Source: Isoetes taiwanensis (lineage: Eukaryota > Streptophyta > Lycopodiopsida > Isoetales > Isoetaceae). From it: a stretch of 64,000 nt of DNA. Under the pieces are notes generated by a model. That model saw only the letters and a program-made list of their open reading frames with translations. It searched no databases and was not told the origin of the DNA. The stretch is from NCBI GenBank assembly GCA_021234155.1, contig JAJEKV010000052.1:6114925-6178924 (forward strand). Reading direction: 5' to 3'. The position numbers and the translations under genes were made by a program. This document shows positions 46,653-58,416 of the stretch, one piece after another (the first letter of the stretch is position 1; each line of letters opens with the position of its first letter).

Positions 46653-49600
46653 TTGTTTTGGGGTAAGAATGTTTTACACCGCACTCTCCTCGATCGAAAT
46701 AGAAGCAAAAGACTTAGAGTGTTAGAGAAAAACAAAAAAGAGGATCTTGTGATTGAAGAAGGTTTTGAAAATGAGAAGTTACAGCAGGATCTTTTAAGTG
46801 AAGAAAATGTTGCTTCACCAATTGAATATGGAAATACGTCTATGACAGGAAAATTGGGGCTTGTGAGAGATGAGGAGATTCATCCAAATCTCCTCAAATG
46901 TGTGAGAGATGAGGGGCTTGGATGTGACGATCCAAATCTTACTGAAGCTCTTATAGATAAAAAGCTGCAATTGTGCATTGTAAGTTTGCAAAACTGCTTA
47001 GATAAACATCAAGTTAGCATTCGTGGTCAAGAAGAGTTGTTACAACTTCTATTTGAGGGATTCAAGAATGAAGATAGCGACTGTCTCGCTAATTTACTTC
47101 TAAAGACTGACTCAACTGCTTTACCTTCAACTTGGCACAGGTATTTATTTCAATTTTGAGTGAGATAATTAATACTCCAGGAAGTTCTACACAAGTAAAT
47201 ATATTCGTTCTAAACATGTTACAATGTAACTCACTCCTTTGCACAGGTTACAGGTCATGTTTAATGACTTGGGAAACCCATCCCCACAGAGGAAAAGAAT
47301 TTATATCTCTGATCAACAACTTGAGTTCGAGCTTCTGCCATTAGAAGATCTGTTAAAAACATTATGGAGGAGTCCAACTTTTCGAGCAAGAATGGGGATT
47401 GCATGGAGGGAGAAAGACACATGGGGACAAGGGACAATACGAGAATATTGGCACGGAAGCAAATGGTTAGATTGAAAAGCATTTTTTGATCCAAACTCCT
47501 ATTGGGAGCTCCCAGTCATTTGTGAGAGTTGCAACCAAGTCTACAGAGCCTTTCCAGAAAAAGCTCAAGAACTTACTGAAGGATGGGATGAAGAGGCTAA
47601 GCTCTACAATTTTGTATGTTCCTCTTGTCATTGTAGGATCAAAAGTATGCCTAAGTTTTGCAAGGTAATGACCTAATACATGTCCTTACAATAATTTTTT
47701 CCTGATTTCTAGATAGAATAGTTTTGATTATCTTCTTATTCATTAATTACAGGGTAATCTAAACAATCTAGCTATTGGGTGTCACCATGATGGCTTTCAG
47801 TTCTCAAGAGGGAAGCGTAATCGAACTAGCATGGTTTGCAATGCAATGTTTCTAAATGGAGGAAAAAAACATGCAAAGCCATACCCAAGCTTATTTGTTC
47901 CAGAAAGGGGAATTAAGCGCATTAACAAATTGCCAGAAGATTACATGAGCTTATTTTGTCAGTTTCTTGTTCAAGAATTAAAGTCTCTTTTTATGAATGG
48001 GATCCAACTAGAAGGCATAGCAGAGCCTGTGCGGGTTGCTCTCGTGTTTTGGTCGGGAGACCATCCAGCTCAACTTGATCTTGGGATGTTTGTTGGCGGT
48101 ACAAACTGTCGTAGAGACAAGCCATCGCTGGTAGAGGTTCCACGGGGGTAGAGAACAATTTGGTGGAGTCAAACTTATGTTCAATAATGCACGAACAAGT
48201 AGAAGAACCAAAGACCAAAGAAAAGCATCGAAGAATACTTGGATGTTTTACAACAATGGAGACGTTTAGGAAAGAGTGCAGATGTGCTTAATGCATTTGG
48301 TCTTAAAGGGGAGAGTTGTTTATCGGCCCTTCAAAGACTTTATGGCTTTAAACCACCAGAGGATCTCGTCTTTGATCTTTTTCATGTTTTATTATTGGGA
48401 GTAGTGAAGTTCTTTGTCAAGAAGCTGATAGATGTCCGTCAAGAGACAAGCTGCCAACACCTCTTAAGTTTAGACAAGATAGTTCAAGAGATTTATGAAG
48501 TCGCACCTAGAGAATTACGACAAGGACGATGGCCAGCTACACCAAGCAAATATTATAACGTCTTTAAGGGTGAGGATTACCAGAAATTTGTGCAATGGTG
48601 CTTACCCGAGGTGCTAAGAAGGTTTCCGGATGTAGTGTTGCCAGGTAATAAAATAAATTAGATATAGATACTTGTAATGCAGTTGTAATAAAAGATTAGG
48701 TACTTGTAATGCAGTTGGAATAAAAGATGTCGGGATTCTACTCACCAAAATAGCACATTATTTTTTTGGTTGGAGCCGAGTACATGGATGTTCAAGGGAA
48801 GATCTTGACTTAATGAGGAAGGTACTCTCATCCTGGCGCGTTCTCTCATAAGAAAATTTTGGATGTAATGCTTCTCCAAAACAACACTCTCTTGGTGAGT
48901 TTAGTACTTTGGTTTAGTTAGCTTAAATACAAAAAATCTAAACTCAGTAAATTCAGGAGTGGGTGAGCTTCTTGATGACATCATGAGGCATGGACCTCAT
49001 GATGGTACGTGGTGCTTTCCTCAAGAGCGTGATGTAAAGATTCATAAGAAAATAAACACAAATAACTTGGAGAACGAGCTCACATATATGCGTTACCACA
49101 CAAGAGTTCTTTTCACAACAACTTTCCTTGAGGCCGAGAAAGGTAATCCTTGTGAGTACGCACTCAAACAGGTACATGAGCATCTTTGGCTACCAGTTGG
49201 TTGTAGAGACCATGGAAAAGGAATTATTCGAGTTCCATCTGTAGAAACAGCTAAAGAGATTGTGGATCAGCTAGAGTACATTCCAAGGAGTTGTGGTTGC
49301 AAGCATGCTATTGAGAAAAAGGGCATTATTATAGGATCATCTAGGCATGAAAAACGAGGGGTGATAATCGACTTGAGTGGTGTGATGGTGTTGAATGGCT
49401 TGCATGATAGAACTCTTATGCAAAGGAAGGCTTTCAAGTTCAACAAAGTATTTTACAATGGTATTTTTTACAAAGAAGGAGATTATGTGTCAACAGAGGA
49501 CTCCAAGTGCACCATAACGTCAATATTTGTCCATGAGTGTGAAGGAGAGCTCAAGAGCTATTACACTGCAGTGTGCTTCTCCCTACATGGTAAGGAGCCA

Positions 49601-49759
49601 CTCACAGAAGCATGGGTTCTTTCTTTGGATGAGACCTCTTTGAAGACAGAGTTTATCAACTGTTTAGTCCAGAAATTCATTCCTATTCCACATCATGAAG
49701 GTAAGGTTCTGGCTTATGAGCTGATCCGACCACTTACATATGACCATTCAATATTTTGA
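46653..49759 (+). pseudogene. CACTA/Tnp2-like transposase, spliced
   Basis: Plus-strand gene in several exons: 46653-47142; 47250-47665 (acceptor TTTGCACAG); 47754-48650 (acceptor TTAATTACAG); 48950-49759. Signatures: a zinc-binding-like CESCNQVY…CSSCHCRIKSMPKFC; VFWSGDHPAQLDLGMF (the GDHPA block of Tnp2-type transposases); NAFGLKGESCLSALQRLYGF followed by DLVFDLFHVLLLGVVKFF; then RHGPHDGTWCFPQERD. An in-frame stop at about 47473 and another at 48149 break the frame, so it is probably inactive. Tnp2-type transposases cut at CACTA ends; I could not find matching TIRs. Confidence 0.65.
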
Positions 49760-49769
49760 AAGTAGATGG

Positions 49770-50230
49770 TATTTTGAAATTATTTTTAATTGAAAATACC
49801 CTTTTCCTTGAAAATACCTCGGTATTTATTGCAATTCTTGTTTGTTTGGTAATTCCCCTTTCATTCAATCCTCTTTTATTTGGAGATACTCCAATCCATT
49901 TGCAAATTCGCTTTTTGAACCAATCCCCCTTTCTTAAAAATACCCAGTCCATTTGCAAATTCCCTTTTTGAACGGTCCCCTTTTCTTGAAATTACCCCAA
50001 ACCGTTAGCAAATTCCCTTTAACTCAATCCCCTTTCTTCAAAATACCCCAATGTGCATTTGTAATCCCCTATTTATATTAATTCCCCATTCGGATATGCC
50101 CTTTTTGTACAATACCCCATTTCTACTAATCTCCCCCATATGATATACCCTTTTGTTCAAGAATTCCCTATTGCAAAGAAAATAACCCATTTTTCTCGTG
50201 AGTCCCCAGTTCCTCAATGGGGATTTTCGA
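49770..50230. repeat. Subterminal-type repeats (AATTCCCTTT / AATACCCC)
   Basis: More than a dozen imperfect direct repeats of 20-40 bases built on AAATTCCCTTTTT…AACCAATCCCC and AAAATACCCCA, ending near ATGGGGATTTTCG. Repeats of this sort lie just inside the ends of CACTA elements and bind the element's own protein; the link here is by position. Confidence 0.65.
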
Positions 50231-50982
50231 GGATGTGAGCACCTTTTCGCGTTGTGTTATTTTCTGAGGTGATCACAAATACGCCATTGTACCAGTCACA
50301 TTTTGATAGAGATTTTCTTGTAAACTGCCATCCATCTCAAATTTGGGTTAGGTAGATGAACAGTTTGCATTCTTGCTAAATCTCTGCTCTTCCATTGAAT
50401 AAGCCAGAGGGCAATCCTTTGGGCAACAATATAATGTAAATGCTCTATTCAAAAAAGATGCATCTTAAGAACACTGTGCAGAGATATTTCTTTATTACAT
50501 GGCTTCAAACCCTTTGTCTCTTTCAAGCTAGGTCCTCTCTAAAAAGATAAAGAAAAAAAAAAGGAGCTGACAGCTTTGTGAATTCCTAGGATTCATTCAA
50601 CAGATTCAAACATGTGTTTTGTATGCCTTGTGGATTTTGCAGAATGGTAGAACTTGTCTAAACCCTTAGAAAAAATCTCACATGACTGTTACTGCTCAAT
50701 GATTTTACCTAAATGCTCTAGGATAACCAGATAGACAATCACATGTAGATAGACAATCACATGTTAATAGAGTGGAAGTTTATAAAAATTACACTGGTGT
50801 AAAGCTAGTGTTATAAAGAGCATACAAGAGCAATTGGAGCACGGCAAGCTGCCAAGTTGCAATCGGAAAGCAATGAGAATGGACGATTAATAATGTATAC
50901 TAACAGACCAAACCTGCAAATTTGTTCCCAAGAGATTATAGCTAGAATACCATGAGTATTTTTTTAGGTGCTGCCTTGGCGC
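50231..50982. other. Intergenic DNA downstream of DOMON gene
   Basis: Contains an 18-base direct repeat (AGATAGACAATCACATGT) at about 50730 and 50748. Otherwise no content recognised; includes the likely 3' untranslated region of the DOMON gene. Confidence 0.35.
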
Positions 50983-51579
50983 TCAAGAACTTGCAATAGT
51001 AGTAAGGTCGCTAGAACTAAAATCAATTAAACCATAGGAATTGCAATCAGATAGAGAGTGCTGCCGTGGTACATCGCCTATTACTTGGCAGCCTCTGTTC
51101 CAAACTATATATTTCTTACTTGGTGGACTGCTAAAGTTTAATTTAGCATAAAATTTCATGCTTTTTCCACTGATTTGTACAGCCTTGTCAAGGACTGTGA
51201 AAACTGTTCCGCTTGACGGGTGTGGCGCAGTGCCTCCGTTTTGGGCGATTTTGAGCTGGTATTCCAAGAGATAATTTCCAGTTGAATTGCTGAAGGCAAT
51301 TAACACACTGCTTCCAGCCATTAATCCGAAGGCGGTCGGATTAATCCCCCATGCTATCCATCCCCCTGTTGCCCCAGCGTTGTTTGAAAATCCAACTTCC
51401 AGTATAGTTCCATTTGTTGAATACGCCAATTCTGCCCCTTGTTCTGCCAAAATGGAGCAACTGGCGAAAGTCTTGCTTTTGCTTCCAAATGTGAGATCTG
51501 TTTTGCAGCTGCCCTCTGCCCCGATTGAGAAGCCTACTGTAGCCACAATTGCTAGCACTAGATTTCGAAATATACCCAT
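50983..51579 (-). CDS. DOMON-domain secreted protein (AIR12-like)
   Basis: 198 residues, intact, ATG to TGA. Residues 1 to about 23 are a signal peptide (GIFRNLVLAIVATVGFSIGA). The mature part begins with SCKTDLTFGSKSKTFASC and continues into a DOMON domain with WIAWGINPTAFGLMAGSSVL, the heme-binding b-type cytochrome fold of plant AIR12 and cytochrome b561-DOMON proteins. The family acts at the plasma membrane or apoplast in ascorbate-linked electron transfer. No b561 membrane helices follow, and the C-terminus (SSSDLTTIASS) is too polar for a clear GPI signal, so it is shorter than typical AIR12. It is one of the few unbroken genes here, with no intron in the coding part. A foldback element sits 77 bases upstream of the ATG. 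Confidence 0.85.
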   Translation of the reverse strand: MGIFRNLVLAIVATVGFSIGAEGSCKTDLTFGSKSKTFASCSILAEQGAELAYSTNGTILEVGFSNNAGATGGWIAWGINPTAFGLMAGSSVLIAFSNSTGNYLLEYQLKIAQNGGTAPHPSSGTVFTVLDKAVQISGKSMKFYAKLNFSSPPSKKYIVWNRGCQVIGDVPRQHSLSDCNSYGLIDFSSSDLTTIASS

Positions 51580-51655
51580 TGTTCTTCAAATTTGAACCCC
51601 CAATTTTTGCACAAAGTCGTATTTGTGCAGGGCGCCCAGAGGACCAATTCGTAAG

Positions 51656-51832
51656 AGGTAAAGGCCGTTGAGGCCACTTTTCTGGCTGAAAAGGCCTGGC
51701 GGCGGTGAGGTTCGCTGGCGCCGCCCGCCAAGGGCGGCGGGTCGTGGCGGAACGCGAAGGGCGCCAGCCGGCGAACCTTCACCGCCGCCAGGGCCTTTTC
51801 CCAGTGAACAGTGGCCTCAACGGCCTTTACCT
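51656..51832. repeat. GC-rich 177-bp foldback (MITE-like)
   Basis: Two arms of about 70 bases starting AGGTAAAGGCCGTTGAGGCC and ending with its inverse are almost perfectly complementary, around a GC-rich centre (GCCGCCCGCCAAGGGCGGC). It would form a strong hairpin in DNA or RNA. It lies in the promoter or 5' untranslated region of the DOMON gene. Confidence 0.85.
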
Positions 51833-51834
51833 TA

Positions 51835-52818
51835 CATAAAGGTAAAGGGGGCCACATTTTCACAGCTGGATGCCTGCGTACAAAGCATATATAAGTCCTT
51901 TTTTCTTTCCTCCTTTCTTTCCGGGCGATCTACCGCCATAGTCAGCCCACAGAGAGCTATGGCTTATATCTTTTTGGCATGGGCTTTTGCTGTTTTGTGT
52001 TGCCATAGCATTTTGCATGCTTTAGCGATTGTGAGGCGATTTTTTTGGCGATCGCCATACTTTTTGGTTGATCTTTCTCTTCTCCATCACGGACGTCGCC
52101 ATAGCCGATTTGTAATGTGTTTTGAGAGGTTTTGAGTTTTTTCTTGGAGTTTTCTTTGTTAATCTCCTAATAACTTGAGTTGAGATCCGTCTTTTCTTGC
52201 TTTCTCATAGATTTGGAAGGATCGTTTCCAAAGATTTGATAAGGTAACATCACAAGAACGCCTTTCTTTGGGTTATTTACTATCTTTACCTCTCTACATG
52301 GCGTATTTCTTCATGCATGGATGCCAAATCGGTTCAAGAACATGCCTAGCTTATATCGCGACCATACTGTGGTCAATCCAAGAGCTACGACATGGAACTA
52401 TGAAAAAATGGTGAGGAGCTACAGATATGGAAGGAGATCTGGCGAGCTTCTGCGATATGGCGTTTTGGGAGCGTATATGGCGTCCACAAAGACACGAGAG
52501 ATGAGCCGAGGCTAGATTTTCGCCCTTTTTGGAAAACCGTGGAATTTTTGGAACGGTGGAATTCATCGCTTTTGATCGGTGTTTGTTGAATTTCTATAAT
52601 ACGTTGATTTTCTTGAATTTCTATAATACTGATGTTTTTGATCGGTGTTTCTTGAATTTCTATCATACTGATGGATTGAATTTGTGTGCTATTTCTATCT
52701 TACGCAATAATAAAAATCAACCGATCAAGTGACCTAAATCAACCGACCATAACAAGAACTATTACTGGATTTAAAATCGGCTGAAAAAAGCCGAAATGTG
52801 GCCCCCTTTACCTTTATG
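51835..52818. mobile_element. 984-bp inverted-repeat element, non-autonomous
   Basis: The left end CATAAAGGTAAAGGGGGCCA… is the inverse of the right end …GGCCCCCTTTACCTTTATG, with matching continuing for about 25 bases. No transposase is encoded. Inside are a TATA-like CATATATAAG at 51884 and degenerate repeats TTGAATTTCTATAAT(A)CTGAT at about 52590-52680. The end sequence resembles the start of the adjacent foldback (GGTAAAGG), so both may be mobilised by one enzyme. The target duplication is unclear. Confidence 0.75.
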
Positions 52819-53550
52819 TTGGATGGAACCCAAGTGAACTGGCTTCCTGCCCTTCCGGCATAGTGTGTCCAACAATGTTTGACAAAGTCGGGGGAAACAT
52901 GCGTTGCAATTTGGAATATTGTAAGAATTTTTCCGCCAAACTCTTTTTCTAGTTTTCGATTAGGTCTCCCAATGACAGAATGGGTCCTCCGTTTGGTTTT
53001 TTTTTTTTGCCGTAAACGGGGGGAGGTCTTTTTTCCTCCTAGATTCCAGTTTTTGTTTACACTCTAGGAACTTCTATTGGTGTATAGATAAGACACATTA
53101 CAGACAATTTTATATAATTTGTACACAGTTATACACAAGAAATTTGAGTCATATTATCCCATTGATCAAAATAACCCATTAAGTTTTCACATTTTTCACG
53201 ACAAACAATGTGCCTTCCGTGGAAGATCCATTCCCCTGTTTCACAGCACCTTTAGGTATCTTGATAATTTCCCTTCTTGCACAGAGATCACCTACGAGTT
53301 CTAAACATACAAATCAATGAAATTATAAGCCCGAAATCAAACAAACAAGAACGCAAAATGCAATCAAACAAGAAAATCAAGATACCTTCATATGTGACAA
53401 GGCTAACACTGCATGCAAGCCAAGCAACAACAAAATAACAGAGCAGAACTTGCTTTCCTCCTCTTGTCGAGAACTGCAAGGAACAAACAAGAAAGCGTTA
53501 GAAATAACTAAGAAAACTTCAATCCACGAAAAAAAGTAAAAAAATTACCT
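52819..53550. other. Spacer, no recognised gene
   Basis: No coding or structural feature that I can name. Confidence 0.35.
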
Positions 53551-53554
53551 TAAG

Positions 53555-53655
53555 AAGCTTGAAAACTCGCAAATCTTCTCGCCACAACTCGCTGGACAAC
53601 AAATTTACACTAAAAAGCTAAAAAAGTCGCAGATCTTCTCGCCAGAACTCGTCGA
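53555..53655. repeat. Two tandem copies of a 60-bp unit
   Basis: AGCTTGAAAACTCGCAAATCTTCTCGCCACAACTCG and, 60 bases on, a diverged copy (AAGTCGCAGATCTTCTCGCC). Confidence 0.6.
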
Positions 53656-53937
53656 AACTCCAAAAACTCATCACAACACTTGAAGGAAGCTCCAAATCCA
53701 GCAAAACACATATCAAAATGAAGCTAAGGCCAAGGCGCCACTGCACAACTAGACTATGAGGCGAGCGCCATAGCAACCTCAAAAAAAATGTCCCTAGCAT
53801 GCCGGACTTATGCCATCGCCAAAACTTGAAGAAAAAAAGAAACACACGCATACAATAAACTTTTCCACGTCGGGAAAAAGCTCTCCCCCTCCCCCCTCCC
53901 GGTTCAGGTTGCTTACGTAAGGGAACCGCCCACGTGC

Positions 53938-54024
53938 AGGAGTTTCCGTGGTGAAAACTTTTTCAGCGGCGCACCAATAATGGCGGCCTTTTGCCGCCTG
54001 AAAGTTTTCGCCATGGAAACTCCT
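53938..54024. repeat. Foldback hairpin, arms about 30 bp
   Basis: AGGAGTTTCCGTGGTGAAAA… is complementary to …TTTTCGCCATGGAAACTCCT with few mismatches, around a GGCG/CGCC-rich loop. MITE-like. Confidence 0.75.
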
Positions 54025-54325
54025 CCCCGTCGCGGTTTCCTATTACAAAACTCTGCTGGCCGTCGGATGCGGCGATGGTTTTCTGCAGAGCCGAGATCAT
54101 TAATGGAGATCTGAGATATTTGGAGCTAAATGATGGGCTCTCACTATGGGCTTTCTGGATTTCTTTTTTAGGCAAACAGCGTTCTGGTTGGAGCAGGGCC
54201 CTTTTGATATTCTTCTTCCCTTGTTCATTGGAAGGGACTATCAGAAGCAATCTGCCATCGGCCCTACAATAGTTTGGCGCTCTCCTCACTTGACTGCCCA
54301 GCAAACGAGCTTGGGGCTTGCATTT

Positions 54326-54685
54326 TCATGAATTAGGTCTTTTGAGTGTGGGTTTCCAGAGAGTTGCATTTGAATAAGGGGATTTGTAGAAATTGTTTTT
54401 TAATACAAAAGAATGGGCAATATAGGTTAGATCATTGCTGAGGTCAAGGATATAAGATTTTTCATGGCCCGCCCAGCTCCTTTCCAGATTAACGAGATGA
54501 TTTAGAGTTGGGGGTCCTTCTAATGCATTGATTCGACAGAGATCTTCTGGCTGGATCAAGGGGTTCAAATCCCCCACCCACTCCCTGCTCTCTTCCATCT
54601 GCTCCACCATCCATTTCTCTCTCCATTTCAGTCTTGCCACGTGTCGCGCCTGTATTTTTTCTCTTATGTGCAATGGTTCAATCAA
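54326..54685 (-). CDS. Hypothetical 119-residue ORF
   Basis: Single minus-strand frame with a charged N-terminal half (VARLKWREKWMVEQMEE) and no recognised domain. It may be a fragment of a mobile element; there is no support for expression beyond its length. Confidence 0.3.
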   Translation of the reverse strand: MIEPLHIREKIQARHVARLKWREKWMVEQMEESREWVGDLNPLIQPEDLCRINALEGPPTLNHLVNLERSWAGHEKSYILDLSNDLTYIAHSFVLKNNFYKSPYSNATLWKPTLKRPNS

Positions 54686-54699
54686 CGGTTGTTACTTTT

Positions 54700-55071
54700 T
54701 TATTTTTGTCAAAAAAAGTGATTAGAGTTGAGTGAGTGATTAGAGTTGAGTTCCAAAGATGAGAAAAAATTAGAATGCTACGGGCGTTACCAGTGTTGCT
54801 TAGCAGATCAGTTCATAGCTGAGATTAAAGACTCGCATAGCTACATTTTTTTTATTTTTTTTTTAGGGTAAGAAATTTTTTGATTAATATAGAAATAGTA
54901 CACGACCTTCTTGTGGGCTCCACAATAGGACAGATAGGAAGTGTAATAAGCACATGGTCACTAGATAGAAAGAATTAATTCAAAAAAACAAGACAGATAT
55001 CAGGCTAAACGTCAATATATGATGATGTCTCTGTACTCTGTCAACGCATCCTCAATTCTTCCATATAATAA
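54700..55071. other. Spacer left of the Helitron end
   Basis: Poly-T run at 54846-54870; no gene recognised. Confidence 0.35.
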
Positions 55072-55095
55072 CTAGAAAAGGCCGGTAGTGCCGGC
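55072..55095 (-). other. Helitron 3' terminal hairpin and CTAG
   Basis: On plus: CTAG, AAAAG, GCCGG, TAGTG, CCGGC. The 5-bp GC stem is perfect and sits five bases from the terminal tetranucleotide. Confidence 0.8.
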
Positions 55096-56118
55096 TCTTA
55101 CACCCATTCCTCGGCTCGCCCCCTCAGGGGCCTCACTCGGTTTTGGCCCTAAGTATTTCCAAGCTGAGGCTAGAACATTCTATTTTCAATATTTGCAAAG
55201 TTTCCAAAAAGCTTCTCTAAAGTATTGCTCATGAGAAGAACACTCCATGTATTAATTTCATAGTATTATCCATTAAGTCTAAAGTCTCACATTTACTAAC
55301 ATACACATGTTCGTACTCATATTATTCTATAAAACTCAAATACTTTATTTATATAAGTGCCTCTTTATATACAACATTTGGGGTGTATGTTCGATGGTCT
55401 TTTCAAGAAATGCACTCGACGTGACGTCTCTCAGAACGACGATCTTGACCCCATCCCGTGAGGTGCACCTTTTGAGAGGGCAACGAGTTGTCCATGAGCT
55501 TAAAAATCAAGGCCGCCAGGTGTAAAGCCCAATGGTCTCCAAAGATTGACCATGCGACTTATTGATTGTCATTGAGAATGCTAGGCGGATCAAATATTGT
55601 CTTCGGTGAAGGGTATATGCTAACGAACGGGGGCCAAGTTGATTTTTTGCCAATAGGATTTTGGGGTGCCTCCGGACCGCCCGTGACTATCTCCTCACTG
55701 GTAAAATTCTACGTGTTGCATGTGTGATGGCGAAGTTCCATTGCATAGGACACCTTGAGGATACATGTTTCTAAGCAACATTACTATTGCTCCCACCTTG
55801 ATATTGAGCTTGTGAGGCTGACATTAGGAAGGTGTGAGGTGATTGATGAATTCGATCGGGAAATTTCTAATGTCCTCTTCATCTTCCAGATTGAGGGTAT
55901 CAATACCAGTATATGAGTGCAAGTCTCCATGCAATCTTTCTAGGGTCTTGTCACTAAGACTCAATGTATCCTCATTTTTTGGAGATAGTATAGATTTCTC
56001 GAATAGATTTTCCATGTTGGTCGGTCTATACTTTGTTCCAAAACACCTCGCCGATAATGTTATTTTGTGCAATGCACTTGCTCGGCAACTCAACGACGTC
56101 TTGGGCCGTGTAGGCTCG

Positions 56119-56690
56119 TCATTCATTCGTTCTCCGTCGCCAAGCTTCAGCAAGTATTCGCACCATTCCTTTTCGCCTTTTACCGACGCCAAGCATAATG
56201 TTCGTTGTTAGTTTGAATGTCTTGAAGTGCTTCCACAGGGGGTTGCTCTTGACACACTTTGCAAGAATCTCCATCTTCTTAGCTCGTTTGATTACTGGCA
56301 GTTGCTGCCTAAAATCACCGCCGGCTAATACAACCATTCCCCCGAATGGTCTGGAGTCCTGTCGGATTTCCTTCAAAACAGTATCTACTGCTGTGAGCGC
56401 GTCGGAATGCGTCATGCTTAATTCATCCCACACCAAAAGTGTTGCTTTTCTTATTCTATCCGCCTGTTTGCTCGTGGCACGCAAGTCAGATGTTGCTTTC
56501 AGTGTGTCGATGAAGGAGCTTGAACGTAGAGTGCACAAGTATGGGCTCCCTTTGAGCAAAAGGCTCGCTATGCCCGTCCATGCAACCGCAACAACACCGG
56601 AGCCTCTTCCCCTTAACATCGCGATAACTATATTAAAAGCTAACGTTTTCCGGACCCTCCGTGCCCATCCACATTTATACACGAATGGGA
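56119..56690 (-). pseudogene. Helitron PIF1-type helicase domain
   Basis: DNA helicase that unwinds the donor strand during rolling-circle transposition. On minus the order is: a frame-shifted Walker A (G..GKTLAFNIVIA) near 56660; VVAVAWTGIASLLLKG; Walker B LLVWDELSMTHSDAL near 56430; then FGGMVVLAGGDFRQQLPVI near 56320 and SNPLWKHFKTFKL. All are classic PIF1/Helitron helicase blocks. The C-terminal helicase motifs toward 55824 are diverged and broken. Confidence 0.85.
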
Positions 56691-57899
56691 TGGTTGGGTT
56701 CCTTCAATTGCAAAGGAGAACGGCATCGCCTATTTTCTTTTGGTCCGGGTCAATCGGCATATATCGCTCATCACCTTTAGCTTTTTCAAAGGCCACATCG
56801 AATGTTTGACCGAGGGCGATCATGGTACCGGGTTATTCTTGGTTCTCGCGGTTGCATTGATCGCGTTCGTCCCATTTGAAAGGAAGATTTCATTCATGGA
56901 TAACAACGCGCTTCCTCCTCGGGCATGTCATGGGCATAATCTTTCGCTAAATGGTGCTTAAACTTCTCCCACGTGTTCAATGGATCCGAGGGAGGGCCAT
57001 ATATGCAAATGAAGGCTAATGTTTGTCGCAATTGAGCGTGCATTTGAAAAGTGGCTGATCGCGGAAGTGTTCTTTTTCCCACTCTGCATCATCCGCTAAA
57101 GGTCAAGTTCCTTTCTTTGTCTCATGGAATGTATTGCATTGCTTTTCGCTGACATTTTTCATGTCCGGCTAGTGATGCCTTTTTGTAGCAACAATAAGCG
57201 CAAGTAATACCTTTCCATGTCTTTTGGGCTGACGTTATACATTCTTGAAATTAATTTGTATTTGCCCTCTCTTATCTTCCAGATGTCTTGGCCTTTTATA
57301 AAAGTATAATGATGGGGAATTTCTGGATATATATATTGTTGGGCATTTGCATCAACTTTATTTAACTCGAACCGTCAAAACGTCAAGATCGTATGTTTTG
57401 TTGCAGCACGTTCTAAGGCAACTCGTTCCTGACCTTCTTCATAGTATACGATTTGTTTGTTGGGCAAATGGACAGGCAACCTGCCAATAATATGATAGTA
57501 GTTAGTAATAATAAGATATAGTGTGGGTTCCAAAGCAACAACCCGTGCACCTGCGGTGTGGGATGTGTGGAAGCGCTTTTGTAACCAAATGTCCTCCACA
57601 TTGCTTCGGGTGCGTAGATGTATCTTGTATCAAGGAATTCTTGTATCTCGCCCCGGTTGTATGTGGCTTGCATGTCGCAGGTTCCGATGTGTTGTTAATG
57701 CAATTCTTGCTCGATCGCGGGTGGCCTTTATGGATATACTTAAAGATGTATTTTATGCTCTTAATGTCAAAACATTGCTCCACATTTATATGGCAAGCGC
57801 ATTTCTTTTAAGAGATAGGCATTATATGGAACAACCATACCGTTGTTCATCATTCTATTCCGTGCTCATATTGAATGCCGTGACGTCTTCTATATTTCG

Positions 57900-58416
57900 G
57901 GTATCCATTCTCTTTGATTGACGTGTTTCTCGGCCAAATGCTTTTGGAAAACCCTTAGAACACTCCATTGTTCCGGGTCTTCTCATTCGGGCCATGTGAC
58001 CTGCGGAGGTGCATGGCCCATGCACCATGCATTTTTTACAATTTCATGCAATTCGTGGTCTTCCAAATGGTCCGGGCGATCAATAGGAAAACAACATGGA
58101 CTTTGTTTACATTACTATATCAAAATTGAAATGACAACATGATGTATATACCTGGTATTTCAGCCATTAGTTTCGTCTGGTACACACGGGCAACCACGTC
58201 GGGTCTATCCTCCGGCGATTGGCCTATCTCTAAGTTATTTGTAATTTCTGGCCAATTTGTATTGCATGTGCATGTAATGAACAGGTCCGCTTCCCAAATC
58301 TCCTTACCAATGCCATGGAGTCCTCGATAATTTTGTTGCATGGCACGGCACCACCAATAAAGGGCGATGGTAAGATAACCAATCGCCCGGATGCCAATCC
58401 TTGTGCCTCGCTTCAT
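57900..58416 (-). pseudogene. Helitron Rep (HUH nuclease) region
   Basis: The N-terminal Helitron-like block reads ADLFITCTCNTNWPEITNN … EDRPDVVARVYQTKLM (58120-58416). Further minus-strand blocks toward 57.9 kb (RPDHLEDHELHEIVKNAWCM) continue the conserved region that follows the HUH nuclease. The intervening HUH motif and the Tyr pair could not be read because frames are broken between 58120 and 58060. Confidence 0.75.

Noticed and set aside
51668-52135. 155-codon plus-strand frame at the foldback
   Set aside because: It runs through a palindrome and across two element borders, with R/P-rich composition from GC-rich arms.
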